Shown in pieces: positions 1-10,819 of a stretch of DNA of 64,000 nt (the first letter of the stretch is position 1; every line of letters starts with the position of its first letter). Origin of the DNA: Ricinus communis. Taxonomy: Eukaryota > Streptophyta > Magnoliopsida > Malpighiales > Euphorbiaceae. The position numbers were made by a program, and so were the translations under genes. The stretch lies in the NCBI RefSeq assembly GCF_019578655.1, contig NC_063256.1:28878342-28942341 (forward strand). The letters are read 5' to 3'. The notes under the pieces are model-generated. The model ran no database searches. It was given only the letters and a program-made list of their open reading frames with translations, and was not told where the DNA came from.

Positions 1-1960
1 TATTATGGAGAATAAGGAATCTTTAGATAATACTTGTTATGTTGAGTTTGAGTCTGAATTTAAGGATGAAAGACCAGCTAGGTTATTTCAAAACAGTTAT
101 ACAAGAAGAAAATAGAATGCCACTGTTATGCCTTCTCCTGACTCTAGTGCTCCTCTTGATGATACTACCATGCCATCGGATGACTCTTCTACTATTGACC
201 CTGAGGTATGTGTTCCCTCTCCTACAACTTCAACTTTAGAGAAAGATTTTAGTCCTGTAACATTAGAAAATGCTATTTTGAATCCATAAGTTATAGATCA
301 CGATCATGGTAAGAGATATCCCCCCCATGAATGTAGAGAACCTGATAGGTTAGGTTTTTCCAAGTCATCTTTTAATGTCACTTATCCTATTTCTGATTTT
401 ATCTCTTATCATCGTCTGTCTAAGGCTCATCTAGCTTTTGCTCTTCAGTTGTCTTCTATGTCTATTCCTAGTCATTTTCAAGAAGCCCTTGGAGATCCTA
501 AGTGGAAGGTTGCTATGGAAGAGGAAATGAAGGCTCTCTAAAAAAATTATACTTAGGAGATGGTTGAGTTGCCATAGGAAAAGAAGACAGTAGGATGCAA
601 GTGGGTGTTTACAGTGAAACACAGGTCAGATGGGATAGTTAAAAGGTATAAGGCTAGACTGGTGGCCAAAGGTTACACTCAAACCTATGGGATTGACTAT
701 CAAGAGACTTTTGCTCCTGTGGCTAAGATGAACACCATTCGAGTCATTCTATCTCTTGCAGTCAATCTAGACTGGCCATTATGCCAGTTTGATGTAAAAA
801 ATGCTTTTCTTCATGGTGATTTGATAAAGGAGGTGTATATGGATCCTCCTCCAGGATTCACACTAGGAGGAGGTAAGGTGTGCAAGCTGAAAAAGGCATT
901 GTATAGGTTGAAACAATCGCCAAGGACATGGTTTGGCAAGTTGAGCTACTCAATGAAGGAGTATGGTTTTAAGCAAGCTTTGGCAGATCATACTCTATTT
1001 TATAAGAGGGAGCATGATGATATTACCTTGCTTATTGTTTATGTTGATGACATGATTGTTACAAGTAGTAATGCTAGTGAGATAGAGAAACTTCGAAGCT
1101 ACTTGGCCAAAATACTTCTTAGGTGTTGAAGTATCTCGGTCCAAGCAAGGATTTTTTCTATCCCGACGGAAGTATATTTTAGATCTCTTAGCTAAAACTG
1201 GTAATTATGCTTGTGAACCTGTAAATACTCCCATTGAGGTGAATCATGGTCTATCTATCTATCCTGATCAGGTTCCGACTAACAAGGAGAGATATCAGAG
1301 ACTAGTGGGAAAGTTGATTTATCTAACCCACACTAGGCCTGATTTATCATATGTAGTTAGTGTTGTCAGTTAGTTTATGCACAATCCAAGTGATCGACAC
1401 ATGAATGCAGTGAATCATATTTTGGCTTATCTGAAGTCCTCTCCAGGTAAAGGTATTATGTTCTCCAAACATGGGCACTTGGATATTATGGGTTACACAG
1501 ACTCTTACTTTGCTGGCTCTAAATTGGATAGAAAGTCTACTTCAGGCTATGTGTCATTCGTTGGAGGTAATCTGGTGACTTGGAGGAGTAAGAAACAGAA
1601 TATGGTGTCACTGTCTAGTGCAGAAGTTGAGTACAGGCTCTTCATCATGCAACCAAAAAGCTTGCTTGGTTAAAAATTCTCTTAAAAGAACTCGGGTTTG
1701 GTCCAAAGAAACCTATGGTACTTTATTGTGATAACACTGCAGCTATTGAGATAGCTAACAATCCGGTTCAACATGATTGAACTAAGCACATTGTACTTGA
1801 CATGAATTATATCAAGGATAATCTGGATTCTGGTATGATAGAGGTTCCTTACATTAAGAGTGCAGATCAGCTGGCCGACATGATGACTCACGCTGTTACT
1901 AGTGGCTTATTTTATGCATCATTATCCAAGTTGGGCATGTGTGATATTTATTTCCTGTAA
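1..1960 (+). pseudogene. Ty1-copia pol, 3' part (RT and RNase H)
   Basis: This is the C-terminal part of a copia polyprotein, cut by the window edge. The integrase-RT linker occupies about 1-600. Reverse transcriptase is open from 605 to 1129, with the VKNAFLHG segment near 795-820 and the catalytic box YVDDM at 1040-1054. A frameshift near 1120 moves the frame. RNase H follows to about 1930, with DRKSTSGY and SLSSAEVEY segments, a second frameshift near 1635 and a stop in the NPVQHD region near 1779. The product would copy element RNA into DNA in virus-like particles. It cannot work here because of at least three stops and two frameshifts. The final codons run into the first 34-bp repeat of the following LTR remnant. 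It is a different copia lineage from the Sirevirus elements downstream. Confidence 0.93.
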
Positions 1961-2052
1961 TCATTCCTATATAGTTGACTTACCTTTCCTGTAATTATTC
2001 CTATATAGTTGACTTACTTTTCCTGTAATTATTCCAATATAGTTGACTTACC
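1951..2052 (+). repeat. Three tandem 34-bp repeats in LTR U3
   Basis: Units start at 1951, 1985 and 2019, each opening TTTCCTGTAAT and containing ATATAGTTGACTTAC. The period is exactly 34 bp and units differ by one to three bases. The array sits about 20 bp upstream of a TATA-like box, where U3 enhancer repeats of copia LTRs usually lie. Confidence 0.9.
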
Positions 2053-2138
2053 TTAAATAGGTCTAGGTATCTTGTATAAATACCTTGAGATATATGGAAT
2101 AAACATAAGAGTGTATTTTTAGTCAATTGTTATTTAGA
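1951..2138 (+). mobile_element. LTR remnant of the first copia element
   Basis: Directly after the pol stop lies AT-rich sequence with three tandem repeats and a TATA-like CTTGTATAAATACC at 2071-2084, the layout of a U3 promoter. I see no clean polypurine tract or TG start, so the left LTR border is lost or altered. The remnant ends near 2138-2147, where the reading switches abruptly into gag of the next element. Confidence 0.6.
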
Positions 2139-2149
2139 ATCACCGACAT

Positions 2150-3656
2150 GACCAACCAACTTCACCATCATCAACAATCTTCAAAAGTTAGGCAAACACT
2201 ATAACCTTATTGATATCAACAACAAGATCCTTAAGGCTCTTCCACTTAAGGACTATAACTCAAGAGTGGCAAGTATAGAAGAAGCCAATGAGGACTTGGG
2301 GAAGGTGTCAACGGATGAACTCATTGGAATGCTTCTCACTTATGAGATGACTCTTAGGAAGGAGGAAGAACAAGAAGAGGAGAGGGAGACAAGAAGAAAA
2401 CCCTTGGCCCTCAAAAGCTCCACTAAAACTCAAGAGAGTGAGAGCTCTAACGGATTGGAATCAAGTGAAGATGAGGATGAAGAACTTGCAATGCTTTCCA
2501 AAATGGTCAAGGAAGTCATGAGGAGTAGAAAAAAAGGAAAGAGGCCCTTTAAGAAATCATTCTCAAGCTCCAACAACAACTCAGACTTCAAAGAAAGCAA
2601 GTAGAAGAAGAGTGATCTTACTTGCTACGAATGTCGAAAGTAAGAGCACATTAAGGCCAATTGCTTCAAGAGCAAAAATAAAAAGAAGTTTGAGAAGGAA
2701 AAGGAGAAGAGAAAGGCATTCAAAGTCACTTGGGGTGATACTTCATCAAGTGAAGATGAAGATGAGGAAGTGACCAATCTATGCTTCATGGCATAAGAAG
2801 ATGAATCAAACGAGGTATGTTCTACATCCCATTCTTGTGAAGACCATGAGTATGAAAATAATTTACATTACATGGAGGATGATGACTTGCTTGAGGTCAT
2901 GAATTTAAAATGTAAAAAATATCATTTGAAGATGAAGGTTTATAAAGAAAAATGCTAAAAACTTGAGCAAGATTTAAATGATCTTCAAAAGAAAATTTCT
3001 ACATTAACTCTCTCAAATGATGACCTTAGAAAATCTTTGAATGATCTTTCATCTCAAACTAATTTCCTAAAATATCTTTCAAAGGGGAATGATTCCTTAG
3101 AGGTGGAAGTTGAAGAACTGAGAAGCTCACCTTAAAATTTCATAAGGGAAAGGAAACTTTAGACACTCTAATTGTGTCTCAAAGACCCCTTTTAATAAAA
3201 TATAGATTAGACTTTAATAGTACATCATTATCATCTACCTCATCTCCTTTTACTTCTAAATTCATCAAGGCCTCAATACTACAAACCTTTTTCATTGAGG
3301 GTGTTGACACAAAGGCCAAGAAACACACAAAAGCTACACCTTCCAAAAGGAAGGAAAAAGCTCCTCAAGTTCCAAAGGCTAAGCTTAAAGGAACCAATCA
3401 TGCATTCATGTATAGGAACAAAGATAAAAAACATACATCTAAAACTTGCTCTTGTATGCATAAAAAATGTTAAAAGGAATAAAGGACCCATGCCTCAAGC
3501 AAAGAGACATTTTAATAAGAGAAAATTTAATCCAAATGTCAAGTGTCATTATTGCATGAGGAATGGGCACATAAATATCTTTTGCTATATTAGGAAGGCA
3601 CAACTCCAACTAGGAGAAACCTTCATGGCTAACCCTAAAGGACCCAAAATAGTTTA
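2150..3656 (+). pseudogene. Sirevirus gag
   Basis: This is a capsid and nucleocapsid precursor. The open run 2266-2604 covers the end of the capsid domain and a charged linker rich in E, D and K. A first zinc knuckle (CYEC...EHIKANC) near 2620-2660 is broken by a stop. A second, intact CX2CX4HX4C (CHYC...GH...FC) lies at 3544-3585. Between them is a Lys/Glu-rich, probably coiled-coil stretch of about 250 codons, with stops near 2600, 2790 and 2955. The 5' end is missing about half the usual gag. It would coat genomic RNA in cytoplasmic particles. Confidence 0.85.
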
Positions 3657-3697
3657 GTACCTAAAAAGAAAGAAAACTTAATTTCATTTTTGTAGGT

Positions 3698-5056
3698 ATG
3701 CTTCAAGTCAACTTTAAAAGAAGGAGTTGGCATGTGGATAGTGGTTGCTCTAGGCACATGACCAGAAATGCGAACCTCTTCTCTCACTTGAAGAAGATTG
3801 ATGGAGGGAAGGTAACTTTTAGGAACAATGCTAAAGGTAAAACTGTAGGCATTAGATCCATTAGTAAGAAATATTTTCCTGTAATTGATGTTCTTCTTGT
3901 TGATGGTTTGAAGCATAACTTAATGAGTGTAAGTCAATTGTGTGACAAGGGTAACAAAGTCACCTTTGACTCTAAGGGTCGCCAAGTCACTTCCTTAGGG
4001 AATGACAAGGAAATCTTTAGAGGAGAAAGATTTGGCAATACCTACACAATTAACTTGCACAAAATTGCTAATGAATCCTTTGAGTGTCTTGTGTCTATTA
4101 GTGAAGATTCTTGGCTTTGGTATAAAAGGCTATGACATGAAAGCATGGATCTCCTTCATAGCCTAAAGGAGGATGAGCTAGTGATTGGATTGCCCAAGGT
4201 GAAAGTCACAAAGGAAAAGACATGTGGATCTTGCCAAATGGACAACACAAAGGATCCTTCAAAGCAAAGAATGTAGTAAGTACTTCTAGACCTCTTCAAT
4301 TAATTAATATGGATTTATTTGGCCCTACTAAAGTTGCTAGCTTAAGAGGAAAACATTATGCATATGCCCTTGTTGATGACTACTTTAGATTCATATGGGT
4401 TAGTTTCTTAGCTCATTAGAATGATGCTTTTGAGGCTTTCAAAAGTTCTGCAAAAAGAGTTCAAAATGAAAAAGGGTTTTGAATTTTTAAAATAAGAAGT
4501 GATCATGGAAAGAAAATTAAAAATATGTTGTTTGAATCATTTTGTAATGAAAATGGCATTTTCCATGACTTTTCATCCCCCGGAACACCATAACAAAATG
4601 GTATTATAGAAAGAAAAAATAGAACTCTTGTAGAGATGGCTAGAACAATGCTCAATGAGTATAGTTTACTTACTTACTTTTAGGTTGAAGCCGTCAACAG
4701 ATCATGCTAAAAAGACCTATTTTAAATAAAACGTCTTATGAGCTATGGAATAGAAGAAAGCCCAAAATTTCATATCTAAGATATTTGGATGCAAATGTTA
4801 TATTTTAAATATCAAGAAAAATCTTGAGAAGTTCTCATACAAAATGGATGAAGGTATATTTTTGGGCTATTCCTTTCTAGCAAAGCCTTTAGGGTATTCA
4901 AAAAAAACGTTTATGGTAGTAAAGAAGTCTATGAATGTTGTTTTTGATGAGTCTAGTACACTTGATCTTGTGAAAGGTTCTTTTGACAATTTTATAGGTG
5001 ACATTGAGAAAATCGAGATCAATGATGATATAAATCAAAGAGGAAAGTCTTCTTAA
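3698..5056 (+). pseudogene. Sirevirus protease and integrase
   Basis: The aspartic protease active site DSGCSRHM follows WHV near 3731-3760 in the open run 3698-4135. The integrase zinc-binding part begins at LWYKRL, where a His of the HHCC motif is Tyr and a stop follows, but CGSC survives. The catalytic core keeps all three acidic residues: Asp (MDLFGP, codon 4312), Asp (RSDHG, codon 4501) and Glu (IIERKN, codon 4609), with the usual 35-residue spacing between the last two. Stops near 4417, 4482, 4590 and 4680 and frameshifts after 4690 disable it. Confidence 0.87.
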
Positions 5057-5329
5057 TCTCAACCTCATCAAGATGAACCCTCTCCACCTCCTCAAGTGGA
5101 AGCTCAATAAGAGTTGCTTAGAGAATGGAGGGAACCAAGGGGGCATCCAAAAGAACTTATCATAGGTAATGTAACTAAAGGTGAAGTACTAGATCTCAAT
5201 TTAAAAATTTCGACAATTATCTTGCCTTTGTCTCTCAAATTGAGCCAAGGACCATTAGTGATGCTCTTAATGATGAAGATTGGGTGATTTCCATACAAGA
5301 GGAACTTAACCAATTTGAGAGAAATCAAG

Positions 5330-6761
5330 TTTTGGAAACTTGTCCCTAGACCCAAAGATCATCCTATCATATTGTTGTAAATGGGTGTATAGGATCAAAT
5401 TAGATGAGCAAGGCTCCACCACTAGAAACAAAAAGTCTGATTGGTTGCCAAAGGATATAACAAAGATGAAGGCATTGACTATGATGAAACCTTTGCTCCA
5501 GTAGTAAGATTATAGGCCATTAGAATATTGCTAGCTTATGCATGTCACATGAATTTTAAACTCTTTCAAATGGATGTTAAAAGTGCATTTTTAAATAGTT
5601 TTATAGAAGAAGAAGTGTATGTTGAACAACCTCCCAGTTTTGAACATCATGAATTTCCAAACCATGTATTTAAATTAGCTAAAGCATTATATGGATTAAA
5701 ACAAGCTCTTAGAGCTTGTTATAAAAGGCTTAGTTCCTTTTTATTGCAAAATGGTTTTACAAAAGGGAAGGTTGACACAACATTCTTTGTAAAAACACAT
5801 AAACATGACATTCTAGTTGTTCAAATTTATGTTGATGATATAGTATTTGGTGCTACTAATGAATCCTTGTGTAAGAAATTTCTAAGTGGATGACTAGGGA
5901 ACTTGAGATGAGCATGATGGGTGAGCTCAAGTTCTTTCTAAGATTGCAAATCAAGCAATGCAAGAATGGCATCTTCATCAACCAATCCAAGTACACAAAG
6001 GAAATTCTTAAAAAGTGGAAGGATGCAAGATTGCCAAGACACCAATGAGCACATCAATAAAGTTGGACAAGGACGAGAAGGGTAAGCCTATTGATGAGAA
6101 GAAATATAGAGGTATGATTTGATCTCTATTCTATCTCACAGCTTCTAGACTCAATATCATGTTTAGTGTATGCTTGTGTGCTCACTTTCAATCTAGTCCT
6201 GGAGAGTCTCATTTGCATGCTGTTAATGAATCTTAAAATACTAACAAGGAACCATGCATCTAGGTCTTTGGTATCCAAAGGATACATCTTTTGATATAAT
6301 TGCTCTCTTCGATGCCGATTATGTGGGTAGCCCCTCAAATAGAAAGAGCATTTTCAGAACCTGCAATTTCTTAAGAGAATGTCTAGTACCTTGGTTTAGT
6401 AAGAAGCAAGTATCGGTTGCCTTATCCACCACCGAAGTGGAATACGTTGCAGCCATATGTTGTTGTACTTAAATTTTATGGATAAAACAACAACTAGCGA
6501 AGTGCTTAGTCACATTCCAATTAAATGCGACAATACTAGTGTAATAAACTTGTCTAAGAACCCCATTTAACACTCTAGGAGTAAGCACATCGACATTAGA
6601 CATCCTTTTTAAGAGATCATGTCCAAAGTGGAGATGTAGTACTAGAATTTATTGACACAAATAATCAACTTGCTGACATCCTCACCAAACCCCTTAGTGA
6701 GGATACATTAAACTTCATTAGGAGAGAACTAGGTGTGCTTGATGGAAATTGTATAAATTGA
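5330..6761 (+). pseudogene. Sirevirus reverse transcriptase and RNase H
   Basis: RT is best preserved at 5528-5893: FQMDVKSAFLNS carries the first catalytic Asp, and YVDDIVFGATNESL has the catalytic pair at codons 5834 and 5837. Upstream RT reading (WVYRIKLDEQGS, GYNKDEGIDYDETFAP) is spread over shifted frames from about 5380. RNase H continues from about 5900 with FDADYVGSPSNRKSIF and SVALSTTEVEYVAA at 6305-6460. Its last part includes the QLADILTKPLSED segment and ends at TGA 6759-6761. Several frameshifts (near 5890, 6020 and 6230) break the reading. Confidence 0.88.
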
Positions 6762-7330
6762 TTGCTTGTTAATTGTGAATGGATTCAAGCTTAGATCAAT
6801 ATGATAAATTTATTGGTTGATTCATCCATTCATACATCAATGAGAATTGCTTATGTTATAGGACAAAAGAAGAAATCACTTGCATTCAAGAAATTTCAAT
6901 TTTGTGTGAAATTTCGAATTCACGGTTGTGATTCATGGGCGCGGTCGCGAAAATGGGCATGAATTGAAGCCTTACTTCTATGGAAAAATTGCCAATTTTT
7001 ACGGTCGTGAACCTAGTCATCGCGGTTGTGAAGCTAGTCAAACTAGCCGTTCTGACAGGAACTTAAAATTCACGGTCGCAAATTGTACGATTCCTGTAAA
7101 TTTTTTGACCCTTACTTTGAACAAATTTTGAGGAGTTAACACTTCTTAAATGAGATTTTACCATTTTGTTGACTGTTTTTTATGCATAAATATCCCACTA
7201 GGCCTTATTACATGCACCTTAAGTATTTCAAACATTCTTCAAGAAAATTCTTCTCTTTCTCAAACCATTCTTTTATACATTTCTACAACCTGCTTCACAT
7301 ATCATCTTCATCTCTCATTTTTTTTCTCAA
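6762..7330 (+). promoter_or_regulatory. Promoter-like spacer before the Sirevirus third ORF
   Basis: No coding potential is seen in these 569 bp. Five copies of a near-palindromic CGGTYGYGA motif lie at about 6921, 6940, 7000, 7020 and 7070 (for example CGCGGTCGCGA at 6940-6950). A TATA-like GCATAAATATCC follows at 7184-7195, then a CT-rich leader up to the ATG at 7331. The same motif type recurs in the element's LTR. Read as an internal promoter for the third ORF; this is inference from layout. Confidence 0.55.
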
Positions 7331-8590
7331 ATGGCTCTTAAGAACACCACTTCCCAAAGGAATAAGGGCAAGGGTAAGGCCTAAGATGAAGATTTTCTTA
7401 CATTATCACTAGGCATACCCATAAGAATGAAGGGTACCACTCAAGAGGCAGGAACCAAGTACAAAACCCTTGCCAAGAAGAAGTTTGAGGCATCTAGAGC
7501 CCTCTAAATGTAGACTTTAGAATGCTTGGGATCTGTGAAGACGTTCTCAAGCACCTCAATAACATTCAAATGGAGAAGTTAGTGTACTTAAGTATGGATG
7601 GGCATAAGGAACAAACTTTAGAGTTCCTAAGTTCTCTAGAAGTGAGCAAGAGGCAAGGAGGAGAACTTGGCTATTTTGGGATGACTTTTAACCTTTTTAG
7701 ACAAAGGTTGCAATTGACAAGGAGTGAACTTGAAAGGATCTTCAACTTCTAAGAACATGGCATCACAACACTCGACGATTTATAAGTAAGTTTAGTTTCC
7801 TTTTGGAAAGAAATTTCTATTGAGACCAAACTTGACAAAAACTCAAATGCTAAACACTTCAAGTCCCTTCTCCATTGGACTCTTCACAGGATCATCACAC
7901 TAAGCCTTCATAGAAGGTATGATGGCAATGAGAAGATAATCTAAAAGGAACTTTGCATGGTCCACAATAGGCCCATTCAATTAACCTACTTCCTCATTGA
8001 TAATCTTCTCCATCTTTCTAAATCTTCTCATGGTTGTGTCATGGTTTCATCTTATATCCCCATGATAGTAAACTACTTCAAACTCCCAACCCCCATAGAC
8101 CTTGTCTTTCTAAAAACTCCTCTATCCTTGAGCACCAACTGTAGAACCATTAAATATTTCCTTCGCTCAAAAGTTCTAAAGAAAAGAGTAATGAGTCTTT
8201 GGAAGTCATTTTGGGTGCTAGTGCCGTGTCATCCATGGAGCAAGCAAGGAAAAAAGAAAAGGGCAAGGTTGAGCATTGAGGCAGGAGAAGAGGAAGAAGA
8301 AGAGGAGGTTGAGGAGACAAGAAGTGAGGAAGAAAGGGCTAAGCAAGAAATGGGTATACCTCAAGGGAGGATTACCCTAAGGGATAAAATGATGATCTTC
8401 ATGACAAGAAAAGCAAAGAGAATTGTGAAGTTCTAGTCTTCTCAAGCATGTTCATGAAGACCTCATTAAAATGAAAAAGCATCATGGGATACCTCCTTAC
8501 CATCCAGATTCTTGGCGCTTATCCGATGATGAGTCTAGTGATGAGGAGGGTAGAGACGAAGAAGAATCAAGTGGTTCAAAGGATATTTAG
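7331..8590 (+). pseudogene. Sirevirus third ORF (accessory / env-like position)
   Basis: A 1260-bp decayed ORF lies downstream of pol, in the place of the env-like gene of Sireviruses. Start ATG 7331 reads MALKNTTSQRNKGKGKA and is then broken. A conserved-looking middle (7522-7752: QMEKLVYLSMDGHKEQ and ELERIFNF; 7957-8160: NRPIQLTYFLIDNLLHLS) resembles the plant retrotransposon ORF-1 / ATHILA ORF family by eye. A Lys-rich stretch then an Asp/Glu-rich stretch follow, and an acidic tail (DESSDEEGRDEEESS) ends at TAG 8588-8590. No clear signal peptide is visible. Function is unknown; the family assignment needs a profile search. Confidence 0.6.
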
Positions 8591-8986
8591 AAGCCATTTA
8601 TTCTCTCATCTCATTTTGCATTGCATTTATATTTTCCATTTCCTTTGTTTTTCATCTTTCTCTCTTTCGTTTCTTTTGTTTTCTTGTACCAATCTATGTA
8701 ATTTTCCATTTTTATTAATATGACTTATTTTCTTTATAAATTAATTGTGATTAATGCTTCCCTATTTTATGGCTTTATATTAATTTCACTTTTGCTCCTA
8801 TGTCCTTTATCCTTCTTTAATGCCTTTACGTGTTTAATCTTTTGAATCTGACAAAGGGGGAGAGAGATAAAAAGCAAAAACATCCTTAACTTACATGCAT
8901 AAATTAAAGGGGAGTCCTGATTTTAAAATTTCTTATCTATTTTTCCTTTTTGCTCAATTTGTTTGCCAAAATAAAAAGGGGGAGAA
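8591..8986 (+). other. Sirevirus 3' UTR with three polypurine tracts
   Basis: T-rich non-coding sequence carries purine runs at 8853-8866 (AAAGGGGGAGAGAG), 8906-8914 (AAAGGGGAG) and 8973-8986 (AAAAAGGGGGAGAA). The last directly abuts the LTR TG and should prime plus-strand synthesis. Repeated tracts are a known Sirevirus property. Confidence 0.8.
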
Positions 8987-9992
8987 TGTTAGCCTAAGTG
9001 CCTTGTCACATGGCTTATTCCCTTATCTTTTGATCTTAACAAACAAATTGTTATTTAAACTAATGTTTCCTTGAGTTTAATGTAGCATAAGTTAAGTAGA
9101 AATACTTCAAAATCGTGACCACACCAAGAGGGCGCGATAGTGAAAATCAATAATTTGGTAGCAGCAACTTCAAGCCTATAATTGCTCAAAATCATGACTG
9201 CATCATGAGGGTGCGACCGCGAAAAATGGAGGTTTCAAAGCAGAAGCTTTTGGCTTGGAAAAGCTTGAAGTCATGGCCACGAAAATTGAAAACTAGAGTA
9301 GCAGATTAAGGCATCAATGATCATATCAGGAAGCTGCCACCATGCCACCACATCAGATAGCCGTGGGAGGCATTTAAACAATTGCGACCGCGATTTGCAT
9401 CTTGACAAGTGCATTTAATGCATTGTCTTAAAGCTAGATTATGTGTACTTTTTAGGATTTACTCATAACGGCTCTTTGAGGTTCTTAGCCTATAAAAACC
9501 ATATTAAAAGGTCATTTAAGGTTGATCAATAACCTCCACAAGTCCACATTATTGTGCTTTCAATTCTTTCTTTCTTGTAATTAATATTTTTCTTTTTTGG
9601 TTGTTGTAAGAGCTTGAATGCTCTTATGACGTTTGAGTGTTGACCAAAACACTTGGTTTAAGGGTTAGTCTAGGAAAACTCTTATAAAGGTTAGCCTAGG
9701 AAAACACTTGTAAGGGTTGTGTATGAGCCTAAGAAACACAATTTGTAAGGTTTAGTATGAGCACTAAAATACTAAGTTGGGAGTGAGCTTGGGAACTCCA
9801 AGTGTAAAGATATAAGTATAGTGAATACCCTAATTGTGAATTGGGGAGTACATGTAGGGTTTGTTAATTTCCAAACCACTATAATTCCTTGTGTACTATT
9901 CTTCATACTCTCTACTCATTCTTCCTTAACAAAACTTTTAATTCACCATCCTTTCTTTATTCACCAATTCAATCCCCTTCTTGGTTCATAAG
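8987..9992 (+). mobile_element. Sirevirus LTR a
   Basis: It starts TGTTAGCCTAAGTGCC right after the polypurine tract. U3 has repeated GCGACCGCGA-type motifs (about 9113, 9131, 9215, 9275, 9384) and a TATA box TATAAAAACC at 9491-9500. The end aligns by eye with the LTR at 60115-61281 (CACCAATTCAATCCCC, then CTTGGTTC), losing about nine bases but keeping the ATAAG that precedes the primer site there. No primer site follows; the next bases are 3' UTR of another copy. Confidence 0.82.
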
Positions 9993-10267
9993 GCTAAACA
10001 CTCTTCTTTATGCTTTTATAAGTTACTCTAATGTTTTTCCCTTTTTGAATTTGACAAAGGGGGAGAAGCTTACATGATTCATTTCATAACTCTTAACTAA
10101 TAATGCATAAAGCGAGAGGGAGCAACATCTTAGGGGGAGTTAAACTACAATCATCAAATTTGAGCACACACTTAATCATTTTTAAACACACACTTACTCT
10201 TACAAAAATCTTTCTAAGTTTTTATCTTTTTTAATCAATTTATTTGTTAAAATAAAAAGGGGTAGAT
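9993..10267 (+). other. 3' UTR remnant of a second, deleted Sirevirus copy
   Basis: This segment resembles 8755-8986: a T-rich stretch, then purine tracts at 10056-10068, 10113-10121, 10132-10139 and a final AAAAAGGGGTAGAT ending at 10267 just before an LTR TG. All coding sequence between LTR a and this UTR is gone. Confidence 0.75.
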
Positions 10268-10819
10268 TGTTAGCCTAATTGCCTTGTCATCCCTTATTTT
10301 GATCTTACCAAACAAATTGGAAGTATTACTGTAATGGTTCTTGAAGTGTTGATATGGTAGCATTAGTTTAAGAATGGTTGCCTCAAGAATCGCTGACGTG
10401 AAGTAGAAACTTCAAGTATATAAAAGCTCAAAATCGCGATTGCACCACGATGGGTGCGATCGTGAAAAGCGAAGTTTCAAGCTAGAAGGAAATGGCTTGG
10501 AAAGCTCGGACTATAATCGCACCTCAAGTGGACGTGACCATAAAACTTGAAGTTTAAAGTAACTATTAGGAACCGCCAATGGTAACATTTGAAAGCCGCT
10601 AATGCCATACCACCACGTCAGATAGCCGTTGGTGGTAGTTCAAGATTCGCGATCGCGAAGTAAGAATCACGACTGTGATTTTACATTCTGACAAGTACAT
10701 TTAATGCATTGTCTTAAAGTAAATTATTGTGAATCTTTTAGGTTATATGAGTACTTGGTTCTTTAGGGTCTTTAGGCTATAAAAATCATATAAAATGGTC
10801 ATTTATGGTTGATCAACAA
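10268..10819 (+). mobile_element. Sirevirus LTR b, cut by a gypsy insertion
   Basis: It opens TGTTAGCCTAATTGCC after a polypurine tract and follows LTR a at reduced identity. It carries the perfect palindrome TTCGCGATCGCGAA at 10646-10659 and a TATA box at 10778. It stops at GGTTGATCAACAA, where LTR a continues for another 450 bp; a gypsy LTR starting TGTC begins at 10820. The candidate 5-bp target site is AACAA (10815-10819). The missing half is not in the window. Confidence 0.78.

Larger units (their letters stand above)
2147..9992 (+). mobile_element. Sirevirus-like copia element, 5'-truncated (left-contig copy)
   Basis: Order: gag with two zinc knuckles, protease, integrase, RT, RNase H, a promoter-like spacer, a third ORF, a 3' UTR with repeated polypurine tracts, and an LTR. 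Copia domain order, a long coiled-coil gag, an additional 3' ORF and multiplied polypurine tracts are Sirevirus traits. There is no 5' LTR or primer site: the element begins in mid-gag next to another element's LTR. Every coding block has stops or frameshifts, so it is long dead. Nearly the same sequence recurs after the 500-N gap. Confidence 0.88.

Noticed and set aside
7150..7412. Two overlapping small frames with hydrophobic stretches as a signal-peptide protein
   Set aside because: They lie in the CT-rich leader of the third ORF, overlap in different frames and differ by frameshift in the other copy, so they are probably untranslated leader.
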